A stretch of 64,000 nt of DNA, taken from contig NZ_CP108131.1 of assembly GCF_036203305.1 (NCBI RefSeq), forward strand, positions 3,968,001 through 4,032,000, written 5' to 3'. Shown here piece after piece: positions 58,601-64,000 of this stretch. Every line of letters starts with the position of its first letter. Within the stretch, counting starts at the first letter, position 1. The stretch is from Streptomyces sp. NBC_00190. GTDB taxonomy: Bacteria > Actinomycetota > Actinomycetes > Streptomycetales > Streptomycetaceae. A program made the position numbers and the translations under genes. The notes under the pieces are model-generated. The model was given only the letters and a program-made list of their open reading frames with translations. It had not been told where the DNA came from and did no database searches.

Positions 58601-60343
58601 CTAGAGCGGGGCCTCCCACACCACGGTGGTCCCGCCACCGTCCTCGCCGATGCCCGGGCCGTACGAGCTCGCGCCTCCCAGCGACTCGGCCCGTCGGCGC
58701 AGATTCCGCAGCCCGCTGCGCCGTCCGCCCTCGGCGATGCCCACCCCGTCGTCGGCGACCTCCAGCCGGACCCCGGGGCGCCCGTCGGCCAGCGTGACCG
58801 TGGAGTCCACGACCACGTCGATCCGGGACGCGTCGGCATGACGGAACGCGTTGGACAGGGCTTCGCGCAGCGCGGCGATCAGGTTCTTGCCCACCAGGTC
58901 GTCCACGACCGCGTCGATCGGGCCGAGGAAACGGTGCGCGGGCTTGAAGCCGAGCGGCACGGCCGCCATGTTGATCTCCCGCAGCACCCGGGTGCGCAGC
59001 CCGGAGGGGGCTTCCGCCGGGCCCTGCTGGAGCGCGAAGATCGCGGTGCGGATCTCCTGGATCGTCACGTCCAGCTCATCCACGGCCTTGCCGATCCCGT
59101 CACCGACCTCGGGGACGATGGACCGGCGCTGGGCGCCTTCCAGCATCATCCCGGTGGCGAACAGCCGCTGGATGACCAGGTCGTGCAGGTCCCGGGCGAT
59201 CCGGTCGCGGTCCTCGAACACGGCGAGCCGCTCCCGGTCGCGCTGCGCCTCGGCCATCATCAGGGCGAGCGCGGCCTGGGAGGCGAACTGCGTGGCCAGG
59301 GTTCGCTCGGCCTCGCTGAACGGGCGCTTGCCGCGGGCCCGCGGGGTGACCAGGGCGCCCAGTACGCGCCCGCCGCTGTGCAGCGGGAGCATCATGCAGG
59401 GCCCGTACTCGCTGGTGAGCTTGCTGATCATGCGCGGGTCGGACGCTGCGTCGTCCACGAAGACGGGCTCGCCCTGCAGCAGCCTGTCCACCACCGGGCT
59501 CTCGGCGGGGATCACCACGCCGAGCGAGGTGGCCGGGTTCTCGGCGGAGACGGCGACGATCTCCATCCCGCCGTCCTCGGTCGGCAGCATCACGATGCCG
59601 GCGGAGGAGTCGGCCAGGTGACGGGCCTGCTCGGCGACCACGGCGAGGGCGTCGTCCGCGTCCCCGCCGGACAGGAGGGCAGTGGTGACGGCTACCGAGC
59701 CGTCGATCCAGCGCTCGCGCTGAGTGGCGGCCTCGTACAGCCGGGCATTGCCAATGGCGATGCCCGCCTCGGTGGCCAGCACCCGGACCATGTGCACGTC
59801 GTAGTCGTTGAACGCGTCACCGCCGTTCTTCTCGGTGAGGTACAGATTGCCGAAAATCTCCCCCTGCACCCTGATCGGGACACCGAGGAAGGTCTTCATG
59901 GGCGGATGGTGCGGAGGGAATCCCGCCGAGCGCGGATCCTTCGTCAGATCGTCGAGGTGCACGGTGTCGGGGTGCGAGATCAACGCTCCCAGAAGACCCC
60001 GCTTCCCGTCCGGACGGTGCCCGATCTTCCGGGCCAGCTCGGAGCTGATCCCGTACGTGACGAAGTCCGAAAGCCCGCGGCCCTCGGTGTCGACGACGCC
60101 GATCGCCGCATAGCGGGAGTCCGCGAGCTCGGCCGCGGTCTCGCAGATGCGGTCCAGCGTGGAGTGCAGCTCAAGCCCGGTACCGACCGACCTCATGGCC
60201 TCCAGCAGTTGCGGTACCCGGGCCGTGAGCTCGGTGGACAGGCCTTGCAGACTCCTGGCGGCCTGGGTGGCGGCCATCAGCGGGTCCGGTGCTCCAGGTG
60301 ACGGGTCCTGCGGTTCCTGCGGCTGCGACTCCTGCAGTGACAT
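58601..60343 (-). CDS. DosS-like double-GAF sensor histidine kinase
   Basis: 580 residues. Two GAF domains at about 60-205 (IGVVDTEGRGLSDFVTYGIS) and 225-385 (MLPTEDGGMEIVAVSAENPA), then the HisKA_3 region with phosphoacceptor His in DRDRIARDLHDLVIQRLFAT, and an HATPase domain with LREALSNAFRHADASR and LEVADDGVGIAEGG. This is the arrangement of actinobacterial DosS/DevS, which sense O2, NO or redox state through a GAF-bound heme; whether heme is bound here cannot be told. ATG lies 24 bases after the stop of cydDC, so it is probably cotranscribed. The cognate regulator is not in the window. Confidence 0.9.
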   Translation of the reverse strand: MSLQESQPQEPQDPSPGAPDPLMAATQAARSLQGLSTELTARVPQLLEAMRSVGTGLELHSTLDRICETAAELADSRYAAIGVVDTEGRGLSDFVTYGISSELARKIGHRPDGKRGLLGALISHPDTVHLDDLTKDPRSAGFPPHHPPMKTFLGVPIRVQGEIFGNLYLTEKNGGDAFNDYDVHMVRVLATEAGIAIGNARLYEAATQRERWIDGSVAVTTALLSGGDADDALAVVAEQARHLADSSAGIVMLPTEDGGMEIVAVSAENPATSLGVVIPAESPVVDRLLQGEPVFVDDAASDPRMISKLTSEYGPCMMLPLHSGGRVLGALVTPRARGKRPFSEAERTLATQFASQAALALMMAEAQRDRERLAVFEDRDRIARDLHDLVIQRLFATGMMLEGAQRRSIVPEVGDGIGKAVDELDVTIQEIRTAIFALQQGPAEAPSGLRTRVLREINMAAVPLGFKPAHRFLGPIDAVVDDLVGKNLIAALREALSNAFRHADASRIDVVVDSTVTLADGRPGVRLEVADDGVGIAEGGRRSGLRNLRRRAESLGGASSYGPGIGEDGGGTTVVWEAPL

Positions 60344-60367
60344 GCCCTTGAGAGTAGTTAGTCCCCT

Positions 60368-63300
60368 TTAGCGGGGAAAGTCGGCCTGGAGAAAGTCGGC
60401 CACGGGCCCGTCCGCCTCCCGTTCCCTCTCCAGCAGCCGCCGCAACGGCCCTTCGGCGGCGGCCAGCTCCGCGTACGCCCCGCGCTGGACGACCTCTCCG
60501 CCGTCGAGCACGAGAACCTCGTCGACTGCCTCCAGGCCGGCGAGCCGGTGGGTGATCAGCACGGTGGTACGGCCCTCGGTCGCTTCCAGCAGGTCCGCCG
60601 TCAACGCGTCCGCCGTGGCCAGGTCCAGATGCTCGGCCGGCTCGTCCAGCACCAGCACGGGGAAGTCCGCGAGCAGCGCCCGCGCCAGGGCCAGGCGCTG
60701 GCGCTGACCGCCGGAGATCCGCTCGCCGTGCTCGCCGACCAGCGTGTCCAGCCCGTCCGGAAGTCCGTCGGCCCACTCCAGCAGCCGCGCCGCGGCCAGC
60801 GCTTCCCGGAGCTCTTCCTCGCTCGCTCCGGTCCGGGCCAGCCGCAGGTTCTCCCGCACCGAACTGTCGAAGAGGTGCGCGTCCTGGGCGCAGAGTCCGA
60901 CGAGCGCGCGGACGTCATCACCGTCGAGGGTCCGGGCGTCGGTCCCGCCCAGGGTGTACGCGCCGTCGCGCAGGTCCAGGAACCGCAGCAGGACCTGGGC
61001 CAGTGTGGTCTTTCCGGAGCCCGAGGGTCCGACGACGGCGACGCGGCGGCCGGCCTCCAAGGTCAGGTCCAGGCCCCGCAGCGCGTCGCGTTCCTGGCCG
61101 GGGTGCCGCGCGGTGAGCCCCGTCAGCCGCAGCGGGAAGGGTGAACCGGGCGCCGCCGCGGGCTGCTCCGGCTCGGCGACGGGAACCGGGGAGTCGATGA
61201 CCTCGTAGACCCGTTCGGCGCTGCGGCGCACCCGCTGGCGGTACTGGACGGCGAGCGGAAGGCCGTTCACCGCCTCGAACGCGGCGAGGGGCGTCAGCAC
61301 CGCGACGGCCATGGCCACCCCGGACAGCCGTCCGTCGTGGACCGCGGTCGCAGCCGCGGCCGCGGCCGCCACGACGGTCAGCCCGCACACCAGGGCGGAC
61401 AGCCCGCCGCCCAGACCGCCTGCGGCGGCTCCGCGCGCGGCGATGCGCGTCAGCACGCCGTCGCTCTCCCGGGCCCTGCCCTTGCGGTCCTCCAGCGCCC
61501 CGGCGACGGTCAGTTCCGCGGTACCGGTGAGCAGATCGGCCACCCGGGTGGCAAGTTCACCCCGGGCGGGAGCGAGCCGACGCTCGGCACGCCGGGAGCA
61601 GGCCCCGCTCACCAGCGGAACGCCGACCCCTGCGGCGAGCAGTCCGACGGCGAGGGCGGCGCCGACCTCCGGCAGCAGCCAGACGGTGAAGGCGACCGAG
61701 CCGGTGCCCACGAGCACCGCGGTGCCCACCGGCAGCAGCCAGCGCAGCCAGTAGTCCTGGAGTGCGTCGGCGTCGGCCACCAGCCTGGCCAGCAGATCCC
61801 CCCGCCGGTGCTCTCGCAGCCCGGCGGGGGCGATCCGCTCCAGCCGCCGATACACGGAGACCCTCAGATCGGCGAGCATCCGCAGCACGGCGTCGTGCGA
61901 GACGAGCCGCTCGGCGTACCGGAAGACGGCCCGCCCCATTCCGAAGGCCCGGGTGGCAGTGACCGCCACCATCAGATAGAGCACGGGCGGCTGTTCGGAG
62001 GCCCGTGAGATCAGCCAGCCGGAGACCGCCATCAGCCCGACGCTGCACCCGACGGCCAGCGCCCCGAGGAGCAGTCCGAGCCTGAAGCGTCCTTGCCAGG
62101 CCCTGGCCACCGCGCGGACCCGACCCAGCGGATCGGCTGCGCCCGGATCGGTCCCGCCACCGGCCCGCGCCGGCTCGGGCGCGGCTCCGAGGATCCACTC
62201 CCCGCCGTCGTCGGTGGCACCGCCCGGAGCCTCGGTCCGGACGGATGCGGGACGGGGGAGCGGCTCCGAAGCGGCGGGCAGCCCGGAACAGCCGTCGGCC
62301 TGCGCGATCGGAACCACCCGGTCGGCGACGGCGAGCAGCGCCGGCCGGTGCACGACCAGCAGCACGGTCCGGCCCACGGCGAGCCGCCGGACCGCGTCCA
62401 CCACCCCGGCCTCGGTCTCGCCGTCCAGCGCCGCGGTCGGCTCGTCCAGCAGCAGCACGGGCCGGTCCGCCAGGAACGCCCGCGCCAGGGCCAGCCGCTG
62501 GCGCTGCCCGGCGGACAGACCCACGCCGCCCTCGCCCAGGAGGGTTTCCACCCCGTGCGGCAGCCCCGTCACGAACTCCCAGGCTCCGGCATCCTTCAAC
62601 GCCCGGGCCACCTCCGCTTCGGAGGCCCCCGCCCGGGCCAGCCGTACGTTCTCCCCGATCGTCCCGGCGAACAGATGCGGACGTTGCGGCACCCAGGCGA
62701 TCTGCTCCCGCCACTGCTCCTGGGACAGCTCCGCCAGGTCCACCCCCGCCACCCGTACCCGCCCCGCGGTCGGTGTCACGAACCCCAGCAGCACCTGGAG
62801 CAGCGTGGACTTCCCGGCCCCGCTCGGTCCGGTGAGGGCCACGCACTCTCCCGGTCCGACCGTCAGCGACAGCGGTCCGGGCGAGTCCTGGCCCCGGCCC
62901 TCGTACCGGACGCGGACGTCGTCGATCTCGATGCGCAGGGGAACGCCGCTCGGCAGCCCGGCCCCGCCGGCCGGGCGTACGACGGGTGCCTCCAGCACCT
63001 CGAAGATCTCCTCCGCGGCGGCCAGGCCCTCGGCGGCCGCGTGGTACTGCGCGCCGACCTGCCGCAGCGGCAGGTACGCCTCGGGCGCCAGGATCAGGAT
63101 GACCAGTCCGGTGTAGAGGTCGAGCTCCCCGTGGACCAGCCGCATGCCGATGGTCACCGCCACCAGCGCCACCGACAGGGTCGCCAGCAGTTCCAGGGCG
63201 AAGGAGGAGAGGAAGGCGATGCGCAGCGTCCGCATCGTCGCGCGCCGGTAATCGTCGGTGATCTTGCGGATCGACTCGGCCTGGGCCTTGGCCCGCCCGA

Positions 63301-63946
63301 AGACCTTCAGAGTGGGAAGTCCGGCGACCACATCGAGGAAATGCCCCGACAGGCGTGACAGCAGCCGCCACTGACGGTCCATCCGGGACTGGGTGGCCAT
63401 CCCGATGAGGACCATGAACACGGGGATCAGGGGCAGCGTGACCACGATGATGGCCGCCGACACCCAGTCCTCGGTGACGATGCGGGCGAGCACGGCCACC
63501 GGCACGACCACCGCGAGCCCCAGCTGGGGGAGGTAGCGGGAGAAGTAGTCGTCGAGGGCGTCCACACCGCGGGTGGCCAGCGCCACCAGCGACCCGGTCT
63601 TCTGTCCCGTCAGCCAGGCGGGGCCCAGATCCGCGGCCCGGTCCAGCAGCCTGCCGCGCAGTTCCGACTTGACCGCCGCACCGGCCCGGTGCGCGGCCAG
63701 CTCCGTCAGCCAGGTGATCAGGCCGCGCCCGACCGCCACCGCCGCGAGCAGCAGCAGGGGCGTCCGCAGCTCCGCCCCGCCGAGCCCCTCCTCGAAGGCG
63801 CCGACCACGATCTCGGCGATGAGCATCGCCTGCCCGACGACCAGCCCCGCCCCGGCGAGGCCCAGGGCCACCACCGCCCCCAGGAACAGGCGGGTGGAAC
63901 GGGCGTACCGAAGCAGGCGCGGGTCGACCGGTTTCACGTGAAACAT
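60368..63946 (-). CDS. cydDC: CydDC fusion: thiol-exporting ABC transporter for cytochrome bd assembly
   Basis: 1192 residues, CydD and CydC in one chain. Each half has six membrane helices and an ATPase domain: the first has Walker A GPSGAGKSTLLQVLL near residue 370, signature LSAGQRQRLALARA and LLLDEPTAALD; the second has Walker A GPSGSGKTTLAQVLL near 972, signature ISGGQRQRLALARA and LVLDEPAEHLD. CydDC exports cysteine/glutathione-type thiols needed for cytochrome bd. The start is ambiguous: ATG 63946, or GTG 63937 within the parS site, which has GGGGG nine bases upstream and so better spacing. Gene order (cydB probably upstream) fits. Confidence 0.93.
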   Translation of the reverse strand: MFHVKPVDPRLLRYARSTRLFLGAVVALGLAGAGLVVGQAMLIAEIVVGAFEEGLGGAELRTPLLLLAAVAVGRGLITWLTELAAHRAGAAVKSELRGRLLDRAADLGPAWLTGQKTGSLVALATRGVDALDDYFSRYLPQLGLAVVVPVAVLARIVTEDWVSAAIIVVTLPLIPVFMVLIGMATQSRMDRQWRLLSRLSGHFLDVVAGLPTLKVFGRAKAQAESIRKITDDYRRATMRTLRIAFLSSFALELLATLSVALVAVTIGMRLVHGELDLYTGLVILILAPEAYLPLRQVGAQYHAAAEGLAAAEEIFEVLEAPVVRPAGGAGLPSGVPLRIEIDDVRVRYEGRGQDSPGPLSLTVGPGECVALTGPSGAGKSTLLQVLLGFVTPTAGRVRVAGVDLAELSQEQWREQIAWVPQRPHLFAGTIGENVRLARAGASEAEVARALKDAGAWEFVTGLPHGVETLLGEGGVGLSAGQRQRLALARAFLADRPVLLLDEPTAALDGETEAGVVDAVRRLAVGRTVLLVVHRPALLAVADRVVPIAQADGCSGLPAASEPLPRPASVRTEAPGGATDDGGEWILGAAPEPARAGGGTDPGAADPLGRVRAVARAWQGRFRLGLLLGALAVGCSVGLMAVSGWLISRASEQPPVLYLMVAVTATRAFGMGRAVFRYAERLVSHDAVLRMLADLRVSVYRRLERIAPAGLREHRRGDLLARLVADADALQDYWLRWLLPVGTAVLVGTGSVAFTVWLLPEVGAALAVGLLAAGVGVPLVSGACSRRAERRLAPARGELATRVADLLTGTAELTVAGALEDRKGRARESDGVLTRIAARGAAAGGLGGGLSALVCGLTVVAAAAAAATAVHDGRLSGVAMAVAVLTPLAAFEAVNGLPLAVQYRQRVRRSAERVYEVIDSPVPVAEPEQPAAAPGSPFPLRLTGLTARHPGQERDALRGLDLTLEAGRRVAVVGPSGSGKTTLAQVLLRFLDLRDGAYTLGGTDARTLDGDDVRALVGLCAQDAHLFDSSVRENLRLARTGASEEELREALAAARLLEWADGLPDGLDTLVGEHGERISGGQRQRLALARALLADFPVLVLDEPAEHLDLATADALTADLLEATEGRTTVLITHRLAGLEAVDEVLVLDGGEVVQRGAYAELAAAEGPLRRLLEREREADGPVADFLQADFPR
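63930..63945. promoter_or_regulatory. parS site over the cydDC start region
   Basis: GGTTTCACGTGAAACA, one outer mismatch. It covers codons 1-6 of cydDC and includes the alternative GTG start. Confidence 0.92.
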
Positions 63947-63987
63947 CCCCCAAGGGAGGGTCAGGCGGGAGGGGCGGATGCCGGGGC

Positions 63988-64000
63988 TCAGTGCACGTCG
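63988..64000 (-). CDS. Possible 3' end of cydB (partial)
   Basis: On the minus strand the last bases read GAC GTG CAC TGA, giving an Asp-Val-His C-terminus and stop 41 bases before the cydDC ATG. This fits the usual cydA-cydB-cydDC order, but only four codons are in the window. Confidence 0.35.

Overview
The window is a high-GC actinobacterial chromosome segment that I read as Streptomyces and close to the replication origin. The grounds are third-position GC bias, many GTG starts, genus-typical families (SpoIIE phosphatase, RsbW-like kinases, roadblock proteins, a NepA-like secreted protein, fused CydDC, SigE-family sigma factor), ten exact copies of the ParB site GTTTCACGTGAAAC and two clusters of DnaA boxes. 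No phage, plasmid, insertion sequence, CRISPR array or rRNA was found. It looks like conserved core chromosome. One tRNA (Ser-UGA) sits beside a decayed gene.

Layout. 1-3487: a 5'-truncated PAS/receiver signalling protein and an ABM-domain membrane protein. 3484-10711: an acyl-CoA ligase, a sigma factor, then a tight five-gene operon equivalent to the mycobacterial igr set (ChsE2, ChsH2, ChsE1, ChsH1, Ltp2) for removing the last propionyl unit of a steroid side chain. 10802-14226: small secreted protein, a short Ala-rich protein, a frameshifted relic, tRNA-Ser and a secreted trypsin-like protease. 14468-17047: LysR regulator, cysteine dioxygenase and YeiH-type exporter. 17218-27377: HtrA/PDZ protease, glycerophosphodiesterase, two RsbW-like ATP-binding proteins, a SEC-C protein, a PrimPol-like protein without obvious catalytic acids, a GAF-SpoIIE phosphatase and aminopeptidase P. 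27600-33745: copper delivery operon (YcnI, Sco, PCuAC, CopC-CopD) ending in a Tat-exported DyP peroxidase. 33789-37337: pheA, a DnaA-box cluster, serS and a HAD phosphatase.

37548-43459: a histidine kinase and response regulator in one open frame, a rhomboid-like protein whose stop codon lies in a parS site, and two ABC ATPase/permease pairs. 43676-47454: M24 peptidase, EphD-like hydrolase-SDR fusion, a small protein and a MerR regulator, all translationally coupled or nearly so. 47603-54141: aquaporin, KptA, then an HSP90-like ATPase coupled to a 1010-residue TPR-type partner. 54200-58560: LLM flavin oxidoreductase, a DUF4388 protein with two roadblock proteins, and a HAD phosphatase. 58601-64000: a DosS-like GAF histidine kinase directly downstream of cydDC, with the probable end of cydB at the window edge.

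Cross-cutting signals. The ten parS sites occupy six loci; four are pairs with centres 22, 22, 31 and 33 bp apart, about two or three helical turns. Several overlap coding sequence, a start region or a stop codon. Many genes overlap by ATGA, GTGA or TGATG. Several others have a TAnnnT -10 box six or seven bases before the start codon, as expected for leaderless mRNA. All functions are read from sequence; no database search was run.
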